Below are positions 53,514-62,398 of a stretch of DNA of 64,000 nucleotides, in pieces. Numbering within the stretch: position 1 is the stretch's first letter; the number at the start of each line of letters is the position of its first letter. Made by a program: the position numbers and the translations under genes. The notes under the pieces are model-generated. The model saw only the letters and a list, made by a program, of their open reading frames with translations, was not told the DNA's origin and made no database searches. Source of the DNA: Lachnospira sp. (GTDB lineage Bacteria; Bacillota; Clostridia; Lachnospirales; Lachnospiraceae); contig JAGATQ010000020.1 in the NCBI GenBank assembly GCA_017621205.1, forward strand, positions 1-64,000. Direction: 5' to 3'.

Positions 53514-56500
53514 TTATTTCACGATTCCATATTGTTTTAACAGCTTTTTATATGTCTTCTTTGTTCCTTTTGGAATAAGAAAGGTGATACGGTTCTTTTT
53601 GCAAAAGGCAAGCTTGCCAATCCGCTTTATTTTCTTCGCTTTAATGGTTACCTTCCTTAGCTTTTTATTTTTATAAAACGCTTTTTTATCAATTTCTGCA
53701 ATCCCATAAACCACACCCTGATAGGTTACCTTTGCTGGTATAATAAGCTTCTTTTTCGCCTTCTTGTACCCTGTGATTGCCACAGTTTTTTCGGAAAATG
53801 ATACTATCCGGTAATGAAGATTTCCACTGGAAAAGGAAACCTTCTGCCTGGCTGCTTCTGTTACCGCAGGCACCATAGTGCCTGTAACTGCATCCCCTTG
53901 TACGGTTGACGTCTCTATCAGCTCTATCGTGGAGGACTTATCTTCCGTGGTGGATACTGCCTGCTGTGCCGTTGTAGATTTATCCTCCGTCGTTAAGACT
54001 GTCTGTTCTGTTGTGGTCTTATCTTCTGCGGTGGATACTGCCTGCTCTGTCGTGGCAGGCTTTTCTTCTGTTGTCGGCACCACCTGCTCTGTCGTGGCAG
54101 GCTTTTCTTCCGTTGTTGGCGCTGTCTGCTCCGTTGTCGCAGGCTTTTCTTCTGTTGTTGGCACTGTCTGCTCCGTTGTCGCAGGCTTTTCTTCTGTTGT
54201 TGGCACTGTCTGCTCTGTCGTTGGAGACTTCTCCTCCGTGGTCGGCACTGTCTGCTCCGTCGTTGGAGACTTCTCCTCCGTGGTCGGCACTACCTGTTCC
54301 GTTGTCGCAGGCTTTTCTTCCGTCGTCGGCACCGTCTGCTCCGTTGTCGCAGGCTTCTCTTCTGTGGTTGGCACTTGTTCCTGCGTCGTTGGAGATGTTT
54401 CCTCTGTGGTTGTTTCCTGTGTTGTAGGGTTTACTGGAGGCATTATCTCCCCCTGCTCCTCGGTCTGATTACGATAAATAGTAAGCTTAGCAGTGATTGT
54501 TACCGTTTCATATCCCACCGCCTCCATTTTGCAGCCTACCTTATAGCATCCCGCTTCTATCAGCTCCGGGTAGACTGCCTTATATTCTCCATCATTGAGA
54601 CTGTATCTTACTGTTACATTGGAGGGTGTTATAATTTCTGGTATCACTATATGAGCTTTACCATCATATACACACCATTCATCCTCAAAACGATAAGACA
54701 TAGCAGGAATCATGTATATTTGTTCCGGATTCTGGCAGTTCTCTCTCTGGCATCTGTGAATTGCCTTTCCAGCCTTTGCAGTTGTTGCAGGGGTTACCAG
54801 CTCCCATTCTTCCGAATAAAGATGCCCCAATGCAGGAATCGCACGCTGTTTTGTCTCACCACAAAGAGTACAGGTGGCTGTCTCCCTTCCCTGGGTATCG
54901 CAGTCTGCCTCCTGTTCCACAGTCCACGCTCCCCATTCATGAATGGCACTGCCTATCACCTCAAGCTTTGTCTCCTCATCCGGCATTGTAATTGTAATAT
55001 AACCACTCTGCTGCTTATATTGTGATACTCCATTTACCCTGATATCATCTATCTGATAATCTGGTTTCGCAGCAGCATAGATTTTCACATTACTGCCTCG
55101 TTTACCATACCGTATATCCTGATAAATAATCGTATTGGAGTCAAAATTATTATATCTTGCATCAATCTGCTCCTGATTCCAGAAAAGGGTATATGGATAA
55201 TACACATAAATACCATCAGTATTATGCAGCGCACCTCCCATAACAAGTATTGCATTAGAAGCATTCGTATTATTAACATGTTCTGCCGTAATCTGCCCCA
55301 TAAGATAGACTCTTCCCTGACAGGACAATGTATCCTCCACGAAAAGTTCTCCGCTATCCTTTACTGTAAGGTCATAATGAAGCTGCATATTATCTGCCTT
55401 TATTTTGCCCCGTATGTCCAAGGCTCCGTTGATACTTATATCCTGTGCTGCTATAGTAATTCCTTTGGGAAGCACAGCGTTAGCGCTCTTCTCTATTGTA
55501 AGAGAGACGCTCTCAATATCCTCGTGAAAACAATAATCTCCCCCAACTGTTATGTGTTCCTTCTGCCTTACCAGATATCCCTGTGCTACATTACTACCGG
55601 ATAGTGCGGTAATCGTACCTATCTGGCTGCTCTGGCTTTTGATGAGAAGGGAGCCGGTGATGGTGCTGTCTACCATTCCATATACCTTATTGATACAGGC
55701 ATCCTCTGCAATGACAAGCTCTACCTGTTCCACCGTACCTGATGCACCTTGCAGACCACATAAGGATGCTAGCTCGCCACTTTCTACAACCACCTTGTGA
55801 AGCTTAACCTTTGCTTCAGCAGCTTGCAGCTGCACATGATAAGCAGACAAATCTCCCTCATATAATATGGTGTTCGTTGCCCCATCACAAACAGCCGTAT
55901 TCCCATTGGGCAGCTTCTTTATCAGAACATTGTCATGATATACTGTTATTTTTTTTGTAATATCATCCACAAAAATATTCTGCTGTCCCTCAGGCTGTGT
56001 GACATGCCGTTCCCTGCAGATAAGCTCACAGTCAACTGCTTCTTCGGGCATGACAAAGGACTGGTCCCTGCATGGCAGCTGCTCTCCTGCTTTATTCCGG
56101 ACGCGAATCTGTTCCAGATAATAGTGTTCCTCATCCATTACGTGCATGGTAACCAGACTGTCCTTCAAGGAAAAATATTGTGTTTTATTATCAATCTCCA
56201 TGGAAACCGAAGAGACAGAGATACTATCCATTGCATCAGCAAGACTTGTCTCTATCGTAACCGGGTAGTATATGAGTCTGCACTGCGACAAAGTCTGTTG
56301 TCCAAGCATACTTACCTTGCCAGCATAATAATATAGAGGTCCCTGCTCCTTATATTCTTCTGTAACCAGCGTTCCACAATTGACAAGAACACCACTATTG
56401 GTAAGCTGTTTTACCCGCAAAGCACCCGTCTCTTCAACGGTAAGCCTGGCTCCCGCAATTACTGTCGCTGTTTCAAAGCTTCGCTCCTCCTCTAATTGAT

Positions 56501-58601
56501 AGCTTCCATGGAAGGTAACATCGCCCCTGTCATTATCGTATCCATTTACACCACCCGAAGCATTTATACCAGCTCCCTGTATATAGTCTCCTCCGATTCT
56601 GTCAATACAAACTTGTTTTACCGGGGTTGCTGTCCCCGAAAAAGTACCAATGGTTCCACAGTAAATTTTCAAATTGTAGGCTTGTCCAATACCTCCCTCA
56701 TTTCCAAAAAAGCTGGATACAGACATGTTGCCAACAGTTACATCATATACTCCTTCAATGGCTCCACGGTTACCAATATAGCTGCCAGACATTTCCCCCA
56801 AAAGAGAATAGTCCGCCACCGCACTTCCCTTAATTTCCCCAAGATTAAAAGATAAATTATAGCTTATGGTAACATTGCTAAGTACCGTCTCTACATCACC
56901 TTTCACACTTCCTGTATTCACACTCAGGCTGCTAATATATCCGCCACCGGTTACCGTAAGCTTAAAATCTCCAAGAATAACACCATTAGAATTGCCATAA
57001 AAATAATTTGCAGACTGCTGCTGCATTCTAACTATAACGTTACCGCCCACAACACAGCTATTGCCTTGGAGGATGTATTTATTTCCACTATTTGTTGTAC
57101 TAATAGCAGAATCATCTCCAAGTAAGGTAATACTGAGATTACCTGTGACCTGCGTGCCATCCACTATCCCATAAAAATCATCTATCTCACCAGAAAGACG
57201 ACATATCATATCACCATTTACCCTAGAAGTACCCCGGGCAACGTAAAGCGTGTTATTATAACCATTTCTTGTAAGCTTATTGCCACGCAGGGTGATAGTT
57301 CCCTCTATCTCCCCGCAATCCCGCTCCGCACAGAGATACTGTACAGAGCATTGTATAAGGGAAAGCATAATAGCCTGTCCATCGGTTGCAGCAAGATTAG
57401 TACCATAGGCACCATACACATCACCGCTAAAAACAGTATCATCAAAATACATCTCAACACCCTTACATTCCTCATAAAGCTTATACACACCATATGTATC
57501 TTTAAGGGAACAATGAAAGCTATCGAGAATCACCCTTTTCTTTACGGTTCCTTCCCATGCCCCATATATATTCTGTTTAGAAAGACAGTCGGATAACGCA
57601 AGCCGGACATTGCCCCCTACGCTCCCCCTATAGCTTCCATAGATATCGCCACAATATTCCTTGGCCTCTATCCTGATATCCCCCTGCACAGTTCCATTCA
57701 TTAAGGCAAATAACCGCTCTAGATTTCCAGAAACAAGGCAGGACAAATTACCCTTGATATCCGCTCCATAATTGCCATAGATAAACCCTCGCTTATCTCC
57801 GCTGGCATCAATGATTACATCTGTATAGGCAGTACACTTCTCCCCTAATACTCTGATAACGCTATCGGTGTTCGTAATACTGGCAGTAAGCGTCCCATAA
57901 AGAGAGCTGTTTTGACATAATGTTTTTATAGAGCTTCCACTGATTGATGTTACGTTTGCAGCGGATATCTTCGATACTCCTCCAATAACCGCCTTTACAG
58001 CCAACTGAAAGTCATCAATATCCGAAGCATCCTCTATACAAAGTGTAGCAGCATTGCCACAATATCCATTGTCTATGGCGACAACCGTATTGATTACAGG
58101 CGTACCCTTTATGTCAAGCTTCACTTGCTTTGCTGTACCATCCTTTACCCCATAAATTGCACCAAGAGGAACCCCGTCAATCACCATATCTACAGCATAG
58201 CTGGTCTCCTGTCCCAGCACACCATAGACAGCATAATTGGCGAAGCTTCCCTTGATTGTTTCATCATTTTCTACTGCTATCAGCGTATCCTCAGCCTCCA
58301 CCAGTCCATTCCGGTTACGGTCAAGGTATAATACGTTTTCTCCATCCTCATTCTGACAGAATATAACAGCATTGCCGTTTAATATAATCTGTTTCTTTTC
58401 TGTATCCAATTGAAATGTCCCTACGGAAAACGACTCTGATGTCTCTATTTCTCCTGCATCAACAACCTCCAAAGCTTCTGTAGGAGTATTGGCACAAACC
58501 TCCACGAAAAGCCTGTTATTACATCCCTCTCCTGTTATACAAACTGCCATTACCAAAATAAAAGCAAGTACCCTTTTTCCCTTTATATATATTTTTTTCA
58601 T
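53514..58601 (-). CDS. Large secreted surface protein with Thr-rich tandem repeats and a basic C-terminal domain
   Basis: 1695 residues. Signal peptide about 1-38 (ends VEVCAN). Residues 60-1200 are repetitive, beta-helix-like (units such as IYGSYRGSVGGNVRLALSDC and FYGNSNGVILGDFKLTVTGG), resembling large adhesins. About 1230-1280 holds a small cysteine-containing motif (CDTQGRETATCTLCGETKQR), found in wall-associated proteins. Then comes a T/E/P linker with a 14-residue tandem repeat (about 1410-1560). The C-terminal 120 residues (YRIVSFSEKTVAITGYKKAK, then IPAKVTYQGVVYGIAEIDKK) share a domain with the 58623 product, an LRR_5-type unit with basic ending. It sits 10 bp upstream of the giant and is almost certainly in its operon; a role in display or anchoring is inferred. 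Confidence 0.8.
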   Translation of the reverse strand: MKKIYIKGKRVLAFILVMAVCITGEGCNNRLFVEVCANTPTEALEVVDAGEIETSESFSVGTFQLDTEKKQIILNGNAVIFCQNEDGENVLYLDRNRNGLVEAEDTLIAVENDETIKGSFANYAVYGVLGQETSYAVDMVIDGVPLGAIYGVKDGTAKQVKLDIKGTPVINTVVAIDNGYCGNAATLCIEDASDIDDFQLAVKAVIGGVSKISAANVTSISGSSIKTLCQNSSLYGTLTASITNTDSVIRVLGEKCTAYTDVIIDASGDKRGFIYGNYGADIKGNLSCLVSGNLERLFALMNGTVQGDIRIEAKEYCGDIYGSYRGSVGGNVRLALSDCLSKQNIYGAWEGTVKKRVILDSFHCSLKDTYGVYKLYEECKGVEMYFDDTVFSGDVYGAYGTNLAATDGQAIMLSLIQCSVQYLCAERDCGEIEGTITLRGNKLTRNGYNNTLYVARGTSRVNGDMICRLSGEIDDFYGIVDGTQVTGNLSITLLGDDSAISTTNSGNKYILQGNSCVVGGNVIVRMQQQSANYFYGNSNGVILGDFKLTVTGGGYISSLSVNTGSVKGDVETVLSNVTISYNLSFNLGEIKGSAVADYSLLGEMSGSYIGNRGAIEGVYDVTVGNMSVSSFFGNEGGIGQAYNLKIYCGTIGTFSGTATPVKQVCIDRIGGDYIQGAGINASGGVNGYDNDRGDVTFHGSYQLEEERSFETATVIAGARLTVEETGALRVKQLTNSGVLVNCGTLVTEEYKEQGPLYYYAGKVSMLGQQTLSQCRLIYYPVTIETSLADAMDSISVSSVSMEIDNKTQYFSLKDSLVTMHVMDEEHYYLEQIRVRNKAGEQLPCRDQSFVMPEEAVDCELICRERHVTQPEGQQNIFVDDITKKITVYHDNVLIKKLPNGNTAVCDGATNTILYEGDLSAYHVQLQAAEAKVKLHKVVVESGELASLCGLQGASGTVEQVELVIAEDACINKVYGMVDSTITGSLLIKSQSSQIGTITALSGSNVAQGYLVRQKEHITVGGDYCFHEDIESVSLTIEKSANAVLPKGITIAAQDISINGALDIRGKIKADNMQLHYDLTVKDSGELFVEDTLSCQGRVYLMGQITAEHVNNTNASNAILVMGGALHNTDGIYVYYPYTLFWNQEQIDARYNNFDSNTIIYQDIRYGKRGSNVKIYAAAKPDYQIDDIRVNGVSQYKQQSGYITITMPDEETKLEVIGSAIHEWGAWTVEQEADCDTQGRETATCTLCGETKQRAIPALGHLYSEEWELVTPATTAKAGKAIHRCQRENCQNPEQIYMIPAMSYRFEDEWCVYDGKAHIVIPEIITPSNVTVRYSLNDGEYKAVYPELIEAGCYKVGCKMEAVGYETVTITAKLTIYRNQTEEQGEIMPPVNPTTQETTTEETSPTTQEQVPTTEEKPATTEQTVPTTEEKPATTEQVVPTTEEKSPTTEQTVPTTEEKSPTTEQTVPTTEEKPATTEQTVPTTEEKPATTEQTAPTTEEKPATTEQVVPTTEEKPATTEQAVSTAEDKTTTEQTVLTTEDKSTTAQQAVSTTEDKSSTIELIETSTVQGDAVTGTMVPAVTEAARQKVSFSSGNLHYRIVSFSEKTVAITGYKKAKKKLIIPAKVTYQGVVYGIAEIDKKAFYKNKKLRKVTIKAKKIKRIGKLAFCKKNRITFLIPKGTKKTYKKLLKQYGIVK
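54039..54374. repeat. 42-bp tandem repeat, eight units
   Basis: Eight in-register units encode VPTTEEKPATTEQT with P/S, A/P and T/V/A variations. Three degenerate units follow at about 53915-54038. Such coding repeats change copy number by slippage and alter the length of the wall linker. Confidence 0.9.
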
Positions 58602-58622
58602 CCTATTTCTCTCCCATTGTAT

Positions 58623-59471
58623 TTACAGCAGACTCTTTTTTATCTTCAACTGTTTATATGTCTTTGTCTTCTTCATGTACTTTATATATTTTTTATAGCA
58701 TTTTCTTGGCACCTGAATTACTGTTCCTTTTTTTAAACCCACAAAGGCATTTTTATGTATGGTTTTGATGTCTTTACTTTTTAGCACGACTTTTTTACAC
58801 TTTTTACATTTACTAAAGACCTTAGAACCGATAGAGGTCACCTGCAGTGTACACCCCTCAATCCGGACCTTGGCAGGAATCGTATATTTCTTTTTGGAAT
58901 TCTTTCCTTTTACTACAGAAACCACTTTAACCGTACGCTTTTCTATACTGGTAACCTTATATTGAAACACACCCTTTTTATATACCTTTCCAAGTTTCAG
59001 CTTAGAGGTATCATTTAAAAGCTTATCTACCCATGCTGTCGTCTGCTCCAGCAGGCTGCCCGAATCATCAACATCGGTTGATGCATTCCCTGCTCCGCCA
59101 TTATTACCTGCCTGAGCAGTGGTATTACCTCCCTGTTCCCCCGACGCCTGTGTAGTGTTACCCTCTCCTTGTCCCGTCTGGGACTGCGTTGTACTATTCC
59201 CTTCCTGACTGGACTCCTCTGTTGTACTACCTTCTCCCGACGCATCACCAGACCCTGTCTGTTCTGTCCTTTTACGTTGTTTCACAGATTTTATATTGCC
59301 ATTACTGTCATACTCATATTCCTCATAACTCCCATCCTCATAAACAACCCTTTGTACCCTGCCCTGCGAATCATAGGTGTACTGTTCTGCTGCTATCCTC
59401 AAGGGAATAATAAACAGACTAATTATTAATACACCCATCATCAATATTATGCTTTTACATTGTGTTTTCAT
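58623..59471 (-). CDS. Small secreted protein with two YD repeats and a basic C-terminal domain
   Basis: 282 residues, first gene of the giant's apparent operon. Signal peptide about 1-28. Residues 30-66 are two Rhs/YD-type units (YTYDSQGRVQRVVYEDGSYE then YEYDSNGNIKSVKQRKR). Residues 68-145 are a low-complexity S/T/G/Q/N linker. Residues 160-282 are the same C-terminal domain as in the 53514 product (YKVTSIEKRTVKVVSVVKGK, IPAKVRIEGCTLQVTSIGSK, then very basic KYIKYMKKTKTYKQLKIKK). It looks like a wall-bound piece of Rhs shell, perhaps a docking or assembly partner. That role is speculation. Confidence 0.75.
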   Translation of the reverse strand: MKTQCKSIILMMGVLIISLFIIPLRIAAEQYTYDSQGRVQRVVYEDGSYEEYEYDSNGNIKSVKQRKRTEQTGSGDASGEGSTTEESSQEGNSTTQSQTGQGEGNTTQASGEQGGNTTAQAGNNGGAGNASTDVDDSGSLLEQTTAWVDKLLNDTSKLKLGKVYKKGVFQYKVTSIEKRTVKVVSVVKGKNSKKKYTIPAKVRIEGCTLQVTSIGSKVFSKCKKCKKVVLKSKDIKTIHKNAFVGLKKGTVIQVPRKCYKKYIKYMKKTKTYKQLKIKKSLL

Positions 59472-59523
59472 ATTTTTTCTCCCATAGCTGTAAATTAGTA
59501 TAAATATAGTTTCCGTTTCAGTA

Positions 59524-59553
59524 AGTATACATTATAAATATATATATAGTCAA
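59524..59553 (-). promoter_or_regulatory. Candidate sigma-A promoter of the Rhs operon
   Basis: Minus strand TTGACT, 18-nt spacer, TATACT, ending about 52 bp upstream of the 59471 start. No other promoter-like element was seen between the four genes, whose gaps are 10 to 21 bp. Confidence 0.55.
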
Positions 59554-59683
59554 TTAAGATTATTATAAATTATATTAACATCTATAAATTAAAATTAATC
59601 ATTACAAATAGATATGTGTTTTTAGAATTATAGCTTTCCGCTATGATATCTATTAAAAATAGTAACAAACCCCCGTTAGTAAC

Positions 59684-59714
59684 AAAAAAAGGAGACCTTC
59701 CAGTCTCCTTTTTT
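59684..59714. terminator. Terminator between the Ig-like protein gene and the Rhs operon
   Basis: AAAAAAAGGAGAC and GTCTCCTTTTTT form a stem with a 5-nt loop and U tails in both directions. On the minus strand it ends the 59766 gene and separates it from the Rhs operon. Confidence 0.85.
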
Positions 59715-59765
59715 ATGTTACTTGTATATTACCAAGTCTTTCTTGCTATCATTTTATTATCTCTT

Positions 59766-61571
59766 TTAAAACTCAGTTCCCGGAAATACCGTTCCATCAT
59801 AAATCAATCCATGCTCTGGTAAAACATCCTTGTTCCTATCAATATTCATCGCCTTTACCTCATCTAAGGTTAAGATAAATTCCTCTGGCACCTCATGATT
59901 CTCATCATACACATATTGATATTTTCCATCCACATATTCATAAGTTCCATGGTATTTATAATTGTATGCTGCACTCCATGTGCCGGATTGGCTGTCATAA
60001 TGAAAACTGACATCCTCGGTATGGCTGTTTCCATCATAATCCACATATGTCATATTTCTCTTGATAATCGTAGCAGTCGGATGGTCCACAAAGGCAGCTC
60101 CCGGCACATATGCATGGTTTGCCTCCACATAACGTCCATCCACCCATACACCGCCTTGTGTATAACCACTTGTTGATGCATAGGCATATTTATTACCATA
60201 AATGCGAATCCATGTACCTCCCCTCTCCTTCACCTTATTATGGAAGGTATCTCCCTCAAGCAAATCCTCATAATAATCACTATCTGCATCTGCATATTGG
60301 TCATATTCCTTAAGCTTATTCAGCAGCCTGTCAAGCGTAAGACCCATTGCAAAGTCATTAGCATCTCCCTGAAAGCTAAATAAGCTGGGGCTGACATGAT
60401 TCGTATACAGAGGGTCATATCCCCCGTTGCCTGCTCCCCCATAGTAGTGCGTCTCTCCATTCCATGTAATCCCAATCAAATAATGGGCATCCGTCTGCTC
60501 TATCGTGCAATTGGGATTCAACCGCTTTGCAGCTTCAATAATTGTCCCCGGAAATCCAAGGGAGGACAATACATAAGGATATAGCTGATACCCTAAATTC
60601 TTCCCGGCACTCTCATACATATCCTCGTAATGGGAAAGAAGATAGGTCTGGTCCAGATAATACCCGGCAGTGTAAAACGGATATGGATGCGTAGCATTGG
60701 GTTTGTTTTTATCATAAGTCCCCCGCGGATAAATAGAAATAGAATCTAGTGCCCGCTGAATTTCACCCACATTGGTAAAAAAGTCATTGGCTGGATTAGT
60801 ATACACCTGTATGAGATAATCAACATAATCTATCACATCTGCACATTGTACCGAAAGAGCCGTATCCTTAAATTCCATACTAGGGTCACCCCTGCGGTTC
60901 GTCGTCTTTACAAGCGTCTGCAGCACCAGACTGCCTCCATCCGTATTGCTTCCACTAGCAATATAGCCTCCTCTGACACGCTTGGTATCCAGATTCTCAT
61001 AAGACACATCGCAAAAAGAACTGCCAGTTGGAGTAATATATGCTTCCTTTTGTTTGCCAGAATTAGAATTATTTAAATATTTTGAATCCCTATCTATAAA
61101 ACGGAAGCTCTTCGGGTCGGGATTGTCTGTCTTAATATAAAAATATTCATTAAACGGAGCAAGCAGTGGTGTCACATTATATGTATATCCTTTGGCATCC
61201 TTTATATTTTTATCTTTATTATCCTTCTTTTTAGCTTTCTTTACAGTAACGCTGCATTTATATTTCTTGCCCTTATATACTGCTGTAATGGTTGCTTTTC
61301 CTGTTTTCTTAGCTGTTATCTTACATTTGTTCTTACCAGTTTTCTTAACAGCAACCTTCTTTTTGCTACTGGTCTTCCATTTCACTGCCTTTTTGGCATT
61401 TTTTAACCGAAGCGTCTTACTTTTTCCAACAACAATTGTTATCTTTTTATTGGACAGTGCTATTTTTTTGCTCTTTGCCTGCACCTTGTTCATAGGTATA
61501 AAAAGCATACCTATCATAAGCATGGCACATAACAGCCATGCAATTATCCCTTTTCCTGTTAAGCCTTTCAT
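59766..61571 (-). CDS. Secreted protein with an N-terminal bacterial Ig-like (BIG2) domain
   Basis: 601 residues from the ATG at 61571 (MKGLTGKGIIAWLLCAMLMI), chosen because GGAAAGGAA precedes it; a longer frame has no site. Signal peptide ends at NKVQA (about 32). Residues 35-118 are an Ig-like domain with many lysines (ITIVVGKSKTLRLKNAKKAV, TGKATITAVYKGKKYKCSVT). After a short K/D linker comes a C-terminal region of about 470 residues that I do not recognise, with CADVIDYVDYLIQVYTNPAN, TYLLSHYEDMYESAGKNLGY and a Tyr/Gly-rich HYYGGAGNGGYDPLYTNHVS. No catalytic motif is evident. Surface protein; function unknown. Confidence 0.75.
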   Translation of the reverse strand: MKGLTGKGIIAWLLCAMLMIGMLFIPMNKVQAKSKKIALSNKKITIVVGKSKTLRLKNAKKAVKWKTSSKKKVAVKKTGKNKCKITAKKTGKATITAVYKGKKYKCSVTVKKAKKKDNKDKNIKDAKGYTYNVTPLLAPFNEYFYIKTDNPDPKSFRFIDRDSKYLNNSNSGKQKEAYITPTGSSFCDVSYENLDTKRVRGGYIASGSNTDGGSLVLQTLVKTTNRRGDPSMEFKDTALSVQCADVIDYVDYLIQVYTNPANDFFTNVGEIQRALDSISIYPRGTYDKNKPNATHPYPFYTAGYYLDQTYLLSHYEDMYESAGKNLGYQLYPYVLSSLGFPGTIIEAAKRLNPNCTIEQTDAHYLIGITWNGETHYYGGAGNGGYDPLYTNHVSPSLFSFQGDANDFAMGLTLDRLLNKLKEYDQYADADSDYYEDLLEGDTFHNKVKERGGTWIRIYGNKYAYASTSGYTQGGVWVDGRYVEANHAYVPGAAFVDHPTATIIKRNMTYVDYDGNSHTEDVSFHYDSQSGTWSAAYNYKYHGTYEYVDGKYQYVYDENHEVPEEFILTLDEVKAMNIDRNKDVLPEHGLIYDGTVFPGTEF

Positions 61572-61596
61572 AATAGTTCCTTTCCATACTACTGTT

Positions 61597-61641
61597 AAAA
61601 AGCCCACGCAAACATCATTATATAATGTGCGTGAGCCTTTT
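61597..61641 (-). terminator. Terminator after rubrerythrin
   Basis: Minus strand AAAAGGCTCACGCA pairs with TGCGTGGGCTTTTT; the loop itself holds the palindrome CATTATATAATG. It overlaps the upstream leader of the Ig-like protein gene, so that gene either has a promoter here or depends on read-through. Confidence 0.8.
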
Positions 61642-61646
61642 AAACA

Positions 61647-62183
61647 TTAATAATTCTCCGGTTTCACCTGAAAATAACTCTGCGGATGAGCACATACCGG
61701 ACAAACCTCTGGTGCTGCAGGACCAACACAGATATGTCCACAGTTTAAACACTGCCAGATGCGGTCACCGTCCTTAGAAAATACAAGACCACCTTCTACA
61801 TTCTCTAAAAGCTTCTTATACCGCTCCTCATGCTCCTTTTCAATAGCAGCAACACCTTCAAACAGGTTTGCAATTTCATCAAAGCCTTCTTCTCTTGCCT
61901 CCTTGGCAAAAGTCGGATACATCTCTGACCACTCGTAATGTTCCCCGTTAGCAGCATCCTTAAGATTGTCAACAGTGTCCGGAATACCTCCCCTTAGCAG
62001 CTTGAACCATAACTTGGCATGCTCTTTCTCATTGGCAGCAGTTTCCTCAAAAATATTGGCAATCTGAACATATCCATCCTTCTTAGCCTTGCTGGCATAA
62101 TAGGTGTACTTATTTCTCGCCTCTGATTCCCCGGCAAAAGCCGCCATCAAATTCGCCTCTGTCTTTGTTCCCTTTAAATCCAT
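61647..62183 (-). CDS. rbr: Rubrerythrin
   Basis: Peroxide-reducing diiron enzyme that protects anaerobes. Residues 1-140 form the ferritin-like four-helix domain with the iron ligands in [36 protein letters not shown] and [17 protein letters not shown]. The C-terminal rubredoxin-like domain (about 150-178) shows [20 protein letters not shown]. The length of 178 is normal. Ribosome binding site AAAAGGAGGA. The 215 bp upstream probably contain its promoter; I could not assign a convincing PerR site. Confidence 0.96.
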   Translation of the reverse strand: MDLKGTKTEANLMAAFAGESEARNKYTYYASKAKKDGYVQIANIFEETAANEKEHAKLWFKLLRGGIPDTVDNLKDAANGEHYEWSEMYPTFAKEAREEGFDEIANLFEGVAAIEKEHEERYKKLLENVEGGLVFSKDGDRIWQCLNCGHICVGPAAPEVCPVCAHPQSYFQVKPENY

Positions 62184-62398
62184 AGATATATCCTCCTTTT
62201 ATCATATACTATATAGTAGGTAATTGCGAAATTCGTATTATGATTATCGTATCAGTAACTTAGTGTTTCGCAATATCTATTATAGTAACATGTCTGTCAT
62301 TAATTTACAATTATAGAAATATAAATTTTAGTCCGATGCTCTATGTTACCTTACCATATAAATAATCAATCTACAGCATTGAAATAATTATCTCAGTA

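Noticed and set aside
53915-54374. Regular repeats as a possible CRISPR array
   Set aside because: Units are contiguous, in frame and without spacers; it is a coding repeat.
53878-54468. 196-codon plus-strand ORF of Val/Ser/Cys repeats
   Set aside because: Mirror image of the 42-bp tandem repeat on the coding strand.
62184-62398. Possible PerR box upstream of rubrerythrin
   Set aside because: A+T-rich pieces such as ATTATGATTAT resemble it but are not palindromic; support is too weak.
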